A stretch of DNA of 64,000 bases from Xanthomonas phaseoli pv. phaseoli. Its GTDB lineage: Bacteria; Pseudomonadota; Gammaproteobacteria; Xanthomonadales; Xanthomonadaceae. Under the pieces are notes generated by a model. The model was not told where the DNA came from and did no database searches. It saw only the letters and a list, made by a program, of their open reading frames with translations. The DNA lies in NCBI GenBank assembly GCA_022749655.1, contig CP094243.1, positions 2,232,001 to 2,296,000 of the forward strand, written 5' to 3'. Below, one piece after another: positions 52,049-60,713 of this stretch (position 1 is its first letter; every line of letters starts with the position of its first letter). The translations under genes and the position numbers were made by a program.

Positions 52049-53506
52049 GCGCGGGTGTCCTTGCGGTCGTTGGCCAGATGCCACAGGTGCAGCACGGCGT
52101 AGGCGCGCCACGGTCGCCATGTCTGCGAACGGGCATCGGTGGCGCGTTCGCTCAGGCGCCGGGGGCGCCGAGCACCTGTTGCAGGATCAGGTCGCCGGCC
52201 GGGAACGCATCTGGGTGGGACAACGCGCGCATGGCGATGTAATGCGCGGTCCACGGCCCGATCCCGGGTAGCGCGGTGCAGGCGGCGATGAAATCAGCCA
52301 GGCGCTGCCCGGCACCGAAGTGCAGCTGGCCTTGCGCGCAGGCCGAGGCCAGCGCACGCAGCGTGGCGGCGCGCGCACGCGGCAGCCCGAGGTGTTCCAG
52401 CGGCGCGTCGGCCAACTGTTCGGGCGTGGGAAAACTGCGATCCAGCCCGGGTGGCATGTCGGCATGATGGCCGCCGTGACGGTTCACCAGGCGCGCTGCC
52501 AGCGTTGCCGCGCCGGCCACGCTGATCTGCTGCCCCAGCACTGCACGCACCGCCACTTCGAAGCCGTCCCAGCCCCGGGTACGCGCAGACCGGGTCGGCG
52601 TGCAATTGCCTCGGCCAGCAGTGGTTCCGGCGCGAGCGTGGCATGCACGGCCTGCAGGTCTGCATCCAGATCGAACAGCCGGCGCACGCGCCGCACGATC
52701 TGCGGAACCTGGCGCGGGTCGGTGGCGCCGATGCGCAGCAGCAGTTCCGGGCGCTGCGGTGCCGCGCTGACCTCGATCACGCTGGCCTTGCCCGGCGCGC
52801 CGATCACGCGCCGGTAACCGTTGGCGTCGACCTGCTCGATGCCCGGAATCGCGCGGCGCTGCAGGAAGGCCAGCATCGCCGGCAGATCCAGCGGCGGGCG
52901 ATAGCCCAGGCGCAATGTCAGTTCGCCGCCCGGCACCTCGGCACGCTGCTTGCGCAGTGCAGAGGGCGGCATGCCGCAGCCCTGCAGGAAGGCCGCATTG
53001 AAGCGGCGCAGGCTGTTGAAGCCGGCTGCGAGCGCGACCTCGGTGACCGGCAGGGCGGTTTCGGTCAGCAGTTGCTTGGCCAGCAGCAGCCGATGCGTGC
53101 CGTGCACCTGGATCGGCGTGGCACCCAGCTGCTGCACGAATTGCCGCTGCAGCTGGCGCGCGCTCACGCCCACCGCATCGGCCAGCGTCTGCACCGGCTG
53201 CGCCTGCAGCGCGCCGTCGGCAATCATCGCCAGCGCGCGCTGCACGCTTTCTTCGCCCAGATGCTGCTGCGCCTGCGGCGACAACTCCGGCCGGCAGCGC
53301 AGGCATGGCCGGTATCCAGCAGCGCTGGCTGCCGCGGCGGTGGGGTAGTAACTGACATTGGCCGGCTTCGGCGGCGGCGCCGGACACACCGGGCGGCAAT
53401 AGATGCCGGTGCTGCGCACCGCGGTGAAAAACAGCCCGTCGAAGCGTGCATCGCGTGCCAGGCGGGCGCGGTCGCATTGGGTACGGTCGGGCGTTGCGGT
53501 CTGCAT
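52045..53506 (-). CDS. Ada-AlkA fusion: methyl phosphotriester sensor/regulator and DNA-3-methyladenine glycosylase (two frameshifts as sequenced)
   Basis: Adaptive response protein of about 487 residues once repaired. Order of domains: Ada zinc domain (Cys in YCRPVC, and CLRC), AraC-type HTH (VTEVALAAGFNSLRRFNAAF), AlkA_N, then HhH-GPD glycosylase (ALPGIGPWTAHYIAMRAL, catalytic Asp in FPAGDLILQQ). One base is missing at 52573-52576 (GGWDGFEVAV follows) and one at 52161-52165 (LGAPQRLSERATDARSQTW-type ending follows). Both are in runs of G or C. The start at 53506 is the first Met. ogt follows with ATGA overlap. Confidence 0.9.
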
Positions 53507-53653
53507 GGCGCCAGTCTATGCCCTCGCTCCGGCGCCGGCTGGCCGTTTTCGGACAGGGTTGCGGTGGCCTCGCGCGTTCATGGCCGGGTCAACCCTTCGA
53601 CCCATTCAGCCATAGACTGCGGGTGATCTCCGTCGCGTTCCGTGCCCCACATC

Positions 53654-54895
53654 ATGCTGAAATCGGTTTGTCTGTCCCTTGCCTGCTTGCTCCTGCTGGC
53701 CGCCTGCGACCGGTCGGCGACCTCCGCCGATGCAGCGGCTGCGCAGCAAAGTGGTGCGGGGCAGGCAGGCGATGGCGATCACATGGTGTCGGTGGATACG
53801 CCCGAACCGGTACCGCCGCCGCGCCCGCGCACGCAGGCAGGCGAGGCAGGCTGGCCGCAGGCGGAACTGGAATCGGGCCAGGCCTGGATCAGCTGCGCGA
53901 CCGATTACAGCCGCGAGGCCGGCGACGGCACGCTGCTGCCGGCACTGGACCGGGCCAGCGTGGAAGCGGCGCTGGCGCCGTGCCGCGAGACCGGGCTGGT
54001 GCGGGTGCGCTACGCCGGCAAGATCAATGCGGGGTTTGCCGCGCTGGTGTGGCGGCTGGCCTCGGTGGCCGAGCAGTGGAAGTTGCCGCATCGCATCCTG
54101 GACCTGGACTCCAGTGGCGGGCAGGTGGAGGCGGCCATCCGTGCCGGCGACACCATCGGCGAGTCCAACTGGACCATCTGGGTGCGCGAAGGCTCGATCT
54201 GCCACAGCGCCTGCGTGTTCGTGCTGGCGGCCGGCGACAACCGCCTGGTCGCCGGCAAGGTCGGCATTCACCGCATGATGCGGATCAGTTCCAAGGCCAC
54301 CTCGCGCGCCGAGCTCAATCGCGAATTGCGCGAGGTCTACGGCAACGTCAAGGATTACCTGGAGCGCAACGGCGTGGCGGTGGCGGTGGCCGACCTGATG
54401 ATGACCGTGCCCAACCGCAGCCTGCGCCTGCTCAGCATGGAAGAGCTGCGCGAATACGGGCTGGATGGCACCAACGCCGTGCAGGACGATCTGGAGCGCA
54501 TCCGCCAGATGCGCAAGTGCGGCGATGCCTTCGTACGCCGCAAGGACGCGTTTCTGGTCGCCTTCGACCAGAAGTGCAAGGGCGAGGGCGCAGACCTGGA
54601 CGCGGTCAATGCCTGCGGCCTGGCCTTGAAGCAGCGCTTCGGCTTTCCGGATGCCGCCTGTCCGGAAGAAAGCCCGCTGGCCGAAACCGATGCCGCGGCG
54701 CTGCCGGCCAGCCCGCCGGCCGAGACGCAGACGGGTGAGGCGCAGACCGGCCAGGCGCAGACCGGCCAGGCGCAGAACGACCAAGTCCAGCGCGACGCCG
54801 CAGGTGCGGCAACACCTGCAGCCGAGCCAGACGCCGCGCCTGCGCAGGATGCGGCCCAGGCCGGCCCGCCGTCCGCGCTGCACCCCGACGGCTGA
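53654..54895 (+). CDS. Periplasmic ClpP/crotonase-fold lipoprotein (COG3904-like)
   Basis: 413 residues from the ATG at 53654. The lipoprotein signal is MLKSVCLSLACLLLLAAC. The middle region resembles predicted periplasmic ClpP-like serine proteases: LDSSGGQVEAAIRAGDTI, then Ser in CHSACVFVLAAGDN and His in VGIHRMM. Extra Cys pairs suggest disulphides (SCATDY, PCRE, SICHSAC). The last 90 residues are Ala/Gln/Pro-rich with a 5-residue repeat. The catalytic role is inferred. It stands alone. Confidence 0.78.
   Translation: MLKSVCLSLACLLLLAACDRSATSADAAAAQQSGAGQAGDGDHMVSVDTPEPVPPPRPRTQAGEAGWPQAELESGQAWISCATDYSREAGDGTLLPALDRASVEAALAPCRETGLVRVRYAGKINAGFAALVWRLASVAEQWKLPHRILDLDSSGGQVEAAIRAGDTIGESNWTIWVREGSICHSACVFVLAAGDNRLVAGKVGIHRMMRISSKATSRAELNRELREVYGNVKDYLERNGVAVAVADLMMTVPNRSLRLLSMEELREYGLDGTNAVQDDLERIRQMRKCGDAFVRRKDAFLVAFDQKCKGEGADLDAVNACGLALKQRFGFPDAACPEESPLAETDAAALPASPPAETQTGEAQTGQAQTGQAQNDQVQRDAAGAATPAAEPDAAPAQDAAQAGPPSALHPDG
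54728..54787 (+). repeat. 15-bp tandem repeat in the ClpP-fold lipoprotein gene
   Basis: Four copies of a 15-bp unit like cagaccggccaggcg (54728, 54743, 54758, 54773); the second and third are identical. They encode QTGxA repeats. Copy number may vary between strains. Confidence 0.75.
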
Positions 54896-54970
54896 GCGCA
54901 GCGACCGGCTTCACGCGTATCGCACTGGGTGCTGCCTATCGTCGCTGCATCACAACCGAGCCGGTGACGT

Positions 54971-55396
54971 ATGCGAGGCAAGACCAAGGGTGTGTTACTG
55001 GCATATCTCCCGTCGGCCCTGCTGGTGCTGGTCGGCTTCGGCGTGGCCGAGTTGCTGCGTCTGGCCGCTGCCGCCATGCACGAACAATGGCCGGCGACAC
55101 TGGCAACCTGGCTGAGTCTGGCGGCGCTGATTGCTGCGATCGCGCGTGCCTTCTGGGTCAGTTGGCGTCTGTGGCGGCCGCGTGGCGTGACGGCCGTGCC
55201 GCCGGCTCCCGGGGCGAGGTCTAGATTGCGCAGGCAACGACGCTGGGACTTCAAGGTTGGTGGGTGCTTGTGCGGGATGGGGGCTTGGCAGCTTCAAATG
55301 GTTGCGGCACGCGTCCACGCCCAGCCGATGCCGATATCCGCAGCATGCCCGCCACTCCGGACAGAGGGAGGAAAACGCCGCTGCCAAACCCGATGA
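54971..55396 (+). CDS. Hypothetical small membrane protein
   Basis: Up to 141 residues. The first 70 contain two membrane helices (LLAYLPSALLVLVGFGVAELLRL and ATWLSLAALIAAIARAFWVSW), with basic residues between and after. The rest is low-complexity and unlike a folded domain, so the true end may be earlier or the frame may be shifted. I do not recognise it. Confidence 0.4.
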   Translation: MRGKTKGVLLAYLPSALLVLVGFGVAELLRLAAAAMHEQWPATLATWLSLAALIAAIARAFWVSWRLWRPRGVTAVPPAPGARSRLRRQRRWDFKVGGCLCGMGAWQLQMVAARVHAQPMPISAACPPLRTEGGKRRCQTR

Positions 55397-55623
55397 CGTC
55401 GATGCGTGCGGCCGTGGCCAGAGCTTGCTGCTCGTCGCTTGCGCGCTCGAGCGGTGCATTGTTCCCGAGGCCCGCGTCAGCGCTTGGCGTGTTGTCGTCA
55501 GTGCCGTCCCCGCACCTGCACCCGCAGACTTGTGTTGCGCATGACACACCCTAGACTGCGCTACCCACCCACAGGTGGGCGGGCGCCTTCCTTTCCACCC
55601 GATCCGTACAAGGTCCTTGTCCC

Positions 55624-56160
55624 ATGCTTCGTTCTCGTCTGGTTATCGTGTTGGCACTGGCTCCAGCGCTGGCGTTCGCTCAACAACCGCAGGCCGCCAG
55701 TCGTCCCGCTGGCCCGGCTGCGGCGCAACCGGCCGCTGCGGGGCCCGCAGCGCAGCCGGCGCTTAGCCCGGCGCAGCAGGCGCAGCTGACCAAGCAGAAC
55801 ACCGAGATGACCCAGGCCGCCTTGCGCGTGGCGCAGATGGTGGACGGCAACCAGGTTGCGTCCCTGTGGGATGGCGCGTCCAAGGTCGCCAAGACCGCCG
55901 TCAAGCGCGATGTCTTCGTCAGCCAGATCGGTACCGAACGCGCGCGGCTGGGTGCGGTAGTGGGGCGCGGGCAGGGCTCGGTCACACGGGTCAAGTACGG
56001 TCCCGGCGCGCAGGTGCCCGAAGGCCTGTATGTCAACGTCAGCTTCCCGACCCGTTTCGCCAAGGCGCAGCAGCCGGTCCGCGAGTTGGTGTCGTTCCGT
56101 CTGGACGAAGACAAGACCTGGCGGTTGGCCGGTTACAGCCTGCGCACGGCGGTGAAGTGA
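55624..56160 (+). CDS. DUF4019-domain exported protein
   Basis: 178 residues. A signal peptide (MLRSRLVIVLALAPALAFA) is followed by a low-complexity Ala/Pro/Gln segment and a DUF4019-like domain (VASLWDGASKVAKTAVKRDVFVSQIGTERARLG...). Function unknown. A MAPEG gene follows 25 bp later. Confidence 0.75.
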   Translation: MLRSRLVIVLALAPALAFAQQPQAASRPAGPAAAQPAAAGPAAQPALSPAQQAQLTKQNTEMTQAALRVAQMVDGNQVASLWDGASKVAKTAVKRDVFVSQIGTERARLGAVVGRGQGSVTRVKYGPGAQVPEGLYVNVSFPTRFAKAQQPVRELVSFRLDEDKTWRLAGYSLRTAVK

Positions 56161-56185
56161 TGTTTCCATCGGCCGGGAGAAACGT

Positions 56186-56587
56186 ATGCAACTGACGATC
56201 GAGCTGCAGATGCTGGGCTGGGCGATGGTGCTCGGGTTGGTTCAACTGCTGGCTGCCTCGGCCAGCATGACCGCCCAACGCGGCACCAAGTGGAACGCCA
56301 GCGCACGCGATGGCGAGGCCAAGCCGCTGACCGGCGTGGCCGCCCGGTTGGACCGCGCGTTCCGCAACTATCTGGAGACCTTTCCGATCTTCGCGGCCGC
56401 CGTGCTGGCGGTGAGCGTGGCCGGGCGCACCAGCGCAGACACCGCACTCGCCGTGCAGCTCTATCTGTGGGCGCGCGTGGCCTATGTGCCGGTATATGCC
56501 GCGGGTATCCCGTACCTGCGCAGCGCCATCTGGGTGGTGTCGTTCTGGGGCATCATCAAACTGGTGCGTGCACTGCTGGGCATTTGA
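56186..56587 (+). CDS. MAPEG-family membrane protein
   Basis: 133 residues with four membrane helices. The MAPEG signature segment is seen in GVAARLDRAFRNYLETFPIFAAAVLAV, and RVAYVPVYAAGIPYLRSAIW is typical of the C-terminal part. Relatives include microsomal glutathione transferases; bacterial members are mostly uncharacterised. Confidence 0.88.
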   Translation: MQLTIELQMLGWAMVLGLVQLLAASASMTAQRGTKWNASARDGEAKPLTGVAARLDRAFRNYLETFPIFAAAVLAVSVAGRTSADTALAVQLYLWARVAYVPVYAAGIPYLRSAIWVVSFWGIIKLVRALLGI

Positions 56588-56613
56588 GGCAGCGTCGCCG
56601 GCAGGTGTGAGCT

Positions 56614-56933
56614 TCAATCAGCAGCTTGCACCCGCGCCAAGATTGCATCGATGGCCGCCTGCGTATTGCCGGTACGCAGGGCTTGCTCCAGCAGTGGAAT
56701 CACCCAGGCGCAACCGGCCCTGGTCACATGTGCACACCAGTGGCCGCGCCAGGTGTCCAGTTCTTGCAAGGCCAGCATGCTGCAGCCGCCTCGCTCGGCA
56801 TGGCCGCCGCGGATGGATTGCTCCAGCCAGAACGGCTTGTCCGCGTCGATGGCGATCGAAAAACACAGACGTCGTGCGTCGGATCGTCGGCCGAAGGTGC
56901 GTTGTTGCGCCGGCTGATCTCCACGACCTTCAT
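56614..56933 (-). CDS. Hypothetical protein of 106 residues (one frameshift as sequenced)
   Basis: Starts at 56933, overlapping the S4 gene stop by an ATGA. The N-terminus (MKVVEISRRNNAPSADDPTHD) and the remainder (SIAIDADKPFWLEQSIRGG...) are in different frames, split at the A5 run 56859-56863. One more base joins them and gives 106 residues. Four Trp and four Cys residues are conserved-looking. The family is not recognised. Confidence 0.6.
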
Positions 56934-57172
56934 GCGTCAGGCTCGGCGTCCGGGTCCCATGCCAGTACGCGAATTTCCACATCGTCCAGCTGTACCAGCT
57001 GGCCGGGGCGGATCTTGGCGGTCTTGCGCAGCTCCTGCACGCCGTCGACGCTGACCGCGCCGCTGGCGACGATCGCCTTGCCCTGGCCGCCGCTGTCGGC
57101 AATGCCGGCCAGCTTGAGCAACTGGTTGAGTTCGATGTAGTCGCCGTCCAGGTCGAATTCCAGGTATTGCAT
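56930..57172 (-). CDS. S4-domain RNA-binding protein (YbcJ-like)
   Basis: 80 residues, essentially one S4 domain: IELNQLLKLAGIADSGGQGKAIVASGAVSVDG. Resembles YbcJ/YaaA small S4 proteins that bind structured RNA. The role is unclear; it is translationally coupled to the small gene after it. Confidence 0.85.
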   Translation of the reverse strand: MQYLEFDLDGDYIELNQLLKLAGIADSGGQGKAIVASGAVSVDGVQELRKTAKIRPGQLVQLDDVEIRVLAWDPDAEPDA

Positions 57173-57208
57173 GGTGCGCTCGGTCGCAGTGAGGCCGCGA
57201 TTATCCGC

Positions 57209-57856
57209 CTACTCGCGCTGGAAACGCGCGATCTGTTCCAGCAGGGTTTCGGTACGAGCGACGCTGCGGCCGGCGTGCACGGTGTCCAGGCGTTCCAGCC
57301 AGGGGTGACCGCTGCGCTGCAGCCGTCGATAGCACAGCCAGGTGCCGATGCCGCCGAGTACGCCGACCAGCAGGTTGCATAGCAGCCAGGCGTACGGCAA
57401 GGAAACGCCGGTGAACGCGCGCCACGCAGCGTCTGCCACTGCCACCCACAGCACCCAGAACGCTACGCCCAGCCACGGCGCCACGCGTGTGCGCCAGCGC
57501 CGCAGCTGTGCAAGCGCGCGCTGTGTCTGCAGCAGTGGCCTGGCGAAATCCAGCTGCGACAACAGCCACAGTTGACGGGCCGCAGAGGCTGCCAGCGCAA
57601 CGCACCACATCTGCAGCAATACTCCGCCGACGATGGCTGCCGCCTGTTCGGGGAACGCAAGCCAGCTGTGGGCAACGCAGCCGCTCAATCCGATGGCGCA
57701 CAGCAGTTGCGCCGACTGGCTCAGCCACAACGGGCGCAGGTGCGCGCGTGCTGCGTGGCTGCGCAGGTCGCCGAGCAGTTGGTTGGTGAGTTCGGCTTGT
57801 TGGTCCAGCCGTTGTTCCAGCGAACGCCAGGCCAGGGCGATGTCGTCCAGTTCCAT
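57209..57856 (-). CDS. Membrane protein, probable anti-sigma partner of the ECF sigma factor
   Basis: 215 residues from the ATG at 57856. About 70 cytosolic residues (MELDDIALAWRSLEQRLDQQ) precede four membrane helices (SAQLLCAIGLSGCVAHSWL, AAAIVGGVLLQMWCVALAA, LGVAFWVLWVAVADAAW, AWLLCNLLVGVLGGIGTWL). It follows the sigma gene by 29 bp. Position and topology suggest it holds the sigma factor at the membrane, but it lacks the zinc HxxxCxxC motif of ZAS anti-sigmas. Confidence 0.75.
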   Translation of the reverse strand: MELDDIALAWRSLEQRLDQQAELTNQLLGDLRSHAARAHLRPLWLSQSAQLLCAIGLSGCVAHSWLAFPEQAAAIVGGVLLQMWCVALAASAARQLWLLSQLDFARPLLQTQRALAQLRRWRTRVAPWLGVAFWVLWVAVADAAWRAFTGVSLPYAWLLCNLLVGVLGGIGTWLCYRRLQRSGHPWLERLDTVHAGRSVARTETLLEQIARFQRE

Positions 57857-57885
57857 GTCTTGCTCCGGTTGCGGATTGGTGGGGT

Positions 57886-58383
57886 TCACAGCTCGGCGCG
57901 GATGCGCGACTTCAGGCGGCTGAGTTTGGTGGCGACATTGGTTTCGCTGATGCCGAGCACGTCGGCGATCTCGCGATAGCTGTGTTCGTCCAGATAGAGC
58001 AACAGCAGCGCGCGTTCCAGCGGCGGTTGGTGTGCGATGAAGGCATACAGCGCGGCCACCTGTTGCTCGCGCACCGGGTCGTGCGCACATGGATCGGCGA
58101 TGCGCTCCACCACCGCGTCCAGCGCGATCGGCTCGCCGGCCGCACGGCGGCCGCGCAGATCGCTGATCGCCACGTTCAGGGCGATGCGGTACATCCAGGT
58201 GGAAAAGCGCCGATTCGGGTCGTAGCCGGGAAATGCCCGCCACAATTGCGTGGCGATTTCCTGCGCCAGTTCGTCGCGGTCGTCGCGGCCGCGGCAATAG
58301 CTGGCCGCCACCTTCAGCACGATGGCCCGATGCTGCTGCAGCAGGGCGCTGAAGCGGGTGTGCAGATCTGTGTCCAGGGGCAT
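57886..58383 (-). CDS. ECF-family RNA polymerase sigma factor
   Basis: 165 residues, with sigma region 2 (DRDELAQEIATQLWRAFPGY, FSTWMYRIALNVA) and region 4 (LLYLDEHSYREIADVLGISETNVATKLSRLKSR). No extra domains. It heads an operon with a four-helix membrane protein. No -35 motif of its own could be recognised with confidence. Confidence 0.92.
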   Translation of the reverse strand: MPLDTDLHTRFSALLQQHRAIVLKVAASYCRGRDDRDELAQEIATQLWRAFPGYDPNRRFSTWMYRIALNVAISDLRGRRAAGEPIALDAVVERIADPCAHDPVREQQVAALYAFIAHQPPLERALLLLYLDEHSYREIADVLGISETNVATKLSRLKSRIRAEL

Positions 58384-58551
58384 GGCTCCGGTCGGGCAGG
58401 TGAAGGGGCGACACGGGGATGATTCGCGCAGGAGCGCGATTCCTCACAACCTGAATGGACTGTCACGAAAATTTCGACAGCAAGGGGGCTGAAGAGGCAC
58501 ACTATGCTGCTTTGCGCCTGCCGGCTCCGTGCGGCGCCTCCGGAGTTACCC

Positions 58552-60452
58552 ATGACCCAAGAATCTTCCGCGCCGCTGCTGTTTGCAGATCTCGGCCTCT
58601 CGGACGCTGTGATGAAGGCCGTTGCCAATGTTGGCTACGAGTCGCCGTCGCCGATCCAGGCTGCCACCATCCCCGCGTTGCTGGCCGGTCGCGATGTGCT
58701 CGGCCAGGCCCAGACCGGCACCGGCAAGACCGCCGCGTTCGCGCTGCCGGTGCTGTCCAACGCCGATCTCAACCAGGTCAAGCCGCAGGCATTGGTGCTG
58801 GCCCCGACCCGCGAGCTGGCCATCCAGGTTGCCGAGGCGTTCCAGAAATATGCCGAGGCCATTCCCGGCTTCCGTGTGCTGCCGGTCTACGGCGGCCAGC
58901 CGTATGCCCAGCAGCTGAGCGCGCTCAAGCGCGGCGTGCACGTGGTCGTCGGTACCCCGGGCCGGGTGATCGATCACCTCGACCGCGGCACCCTGGATCT
59001 GTCGCAGCTCAAGACGCTGGTGCTGGACGAAGCCGACGAAATGCTGCGCATGGGCTTCATCGACGATGTCGAAGCGGTGCTGAAGAAGCTGCCGGAGCAG
59101 CGCCAGGTGGCCTTGTTCTCGGCCACCATGCCGCCGGCCATCCGCCGTATCGCGCAGACCTACCTAAAAGACCCGGCCGAAGTCACCATCGCGGCCAAGA
59201 CCACCACCTCGGCCAATATCCGCCAGCGCTACTGGTGGGTGAGCGGGCTGCACAAGCTGGATGCGTTGACCCGCATTCTCGAGGTCGAGCCGTTCGACGG
59301 CATGATCATCTTCGCGCGCACCAAGGCGGCCACCGAAGAACTGGCGCAGAAGCTGCAGGCGCGTGGCATGGCGGCTGCGGCCATCAACGGCGACATGCAG
59401 CAGGCCGCACGCGAGAAGACCATCGCCCAGCTCAAGGACGGCAAGCTGGATATCCTGGTCGCCACCGACGTGGCCGCACGCGGTCTGGACGTGGAGCGCA
59501 TCAGCCACGTGCTGAACTACGACATTCCTTACGACACCGAAAGCTACGTGCACCGCATCGGTCGCACCGGTCGTGCCGGGCGTAACGGCGACGCGATCCT
59601 GTTCGTGACGCCGCGCGAGAAGGGCATGCTGCGTTCGATCGAACGCGCCACCCGCCAGCCGATCGAGGAAATGCAGCTGCCGAGCGTGGACGCGGTCAAC
59701 GACACCCGCGTCGCGCGTTTCATGACCCGCATCACCGAGACCCTGGCCGGTGGCCAGATCGACATGTACCGCGATCTGCTGCAGCGCTACGAGGCCGAAA
59801 ACAACGTGCCGGCGATCGATATCGCCGCCGCGCTGGCCAAGCTGCTGCAGGGCGATGCCCCGTTCCTGCTGACCCCGCCGGTGCGCGGTGCGCGCGAGGA
59901 ATCCGCTCCGCGCCAGCGCAACGAGCGTGCCGACCGGGGCGAGCGCCCGCGTTTCGAACCCACGTTCGAACGTGGCCCGCGCGCCGACAGCGACCGCGCT
60001 CCGCGCCCGCCCCGCGGTGACAATGCCGGCGAGCGTCCGCGCCGCGAGCCGGCCCCACGTGGGGAGCCGGAGTTCGGCATGGAGAGCTATCGCATCGAAG
60101 TAGGCCACAGCCATGGCGTGAAGCCGGCCAACATCGTCGGCGCGATCGCCAACGAAGCCGGTCTGGAAAGTCGTTATATCGGTCGTATCGACATCCAGGA
60201 TGATTACTCGATCCTGGATCTGCCGGCCGACATGCCGCGCGAATTGCTCGCCCACCTGAAGAAGGTCTGGGTGTCCGGTCAGCAGCTGAACATGCGCAAG
60301 CTGGAAGACGGCGAAGCGGCCGGTGCGGCGTCCAAGCCGCGCTTCCCGCGTGGCGGCAAGCCGTCCGGGCGCCCGAACGGCCCCCGGGCCGTCCGATGGA
60401 CCGCGCCGGCGCGCCGCACCGCAAGGGTCCGCCGAAGCCGCGCGGCGAGTAA
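58552..60452 (+). CDS. deaD: DEAD-box RNA helicase, DeaD/CsdA type (one frameshift near the end as sequenced)
   Basis: ATP-dependent RNA helicase for ribosome assembly and mRNA turnover at low temperature. The ATG at 58552 gives motif Q (FADLGLSDAVMKAV), Walker A AQTGTGKTAAF, the DEAD box (VLDEADEML), SATMPPAI, and HRIGRTGRAGR. A DbpA-type RRM follows (about residues 510-590, YRIEVGHSHGVKPANIVGAI), then an Arg/Gly/Pro tail. In the C5 run at 60381-60385 one base seems missing; adding it ends the tail PHRKGPPKPRGE at a TAA at 60450-60452, for 633 residues. As written, the frame runs into unrelated sequence to about 60594. Confidence 0.93.
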
Positions 60453-60713
60453 GCCTGCCCGGCACGGCCCGCCGGGACCCCGCAGCTGGTCGGATTGCCC
60501 AGTATCGCTATGCATCAAAGAGCATAGCGAGCGGGTGGGGCGTTACGGCGCCTCAGGGCGGCGGCGATCAGGCCGATCCCGTCAGCGTCGCTAACCCCGA
60601 GCGCAGGACGCCAAGCGGGCGTCGCCATACAGACTCGGCCGTTGCGGCCGTTACTGCCTTCAGGCGCCAAGTGGGCGCCTGAATCGCACTGGGGCGGCGA
60701 AGGACGGACGGCG

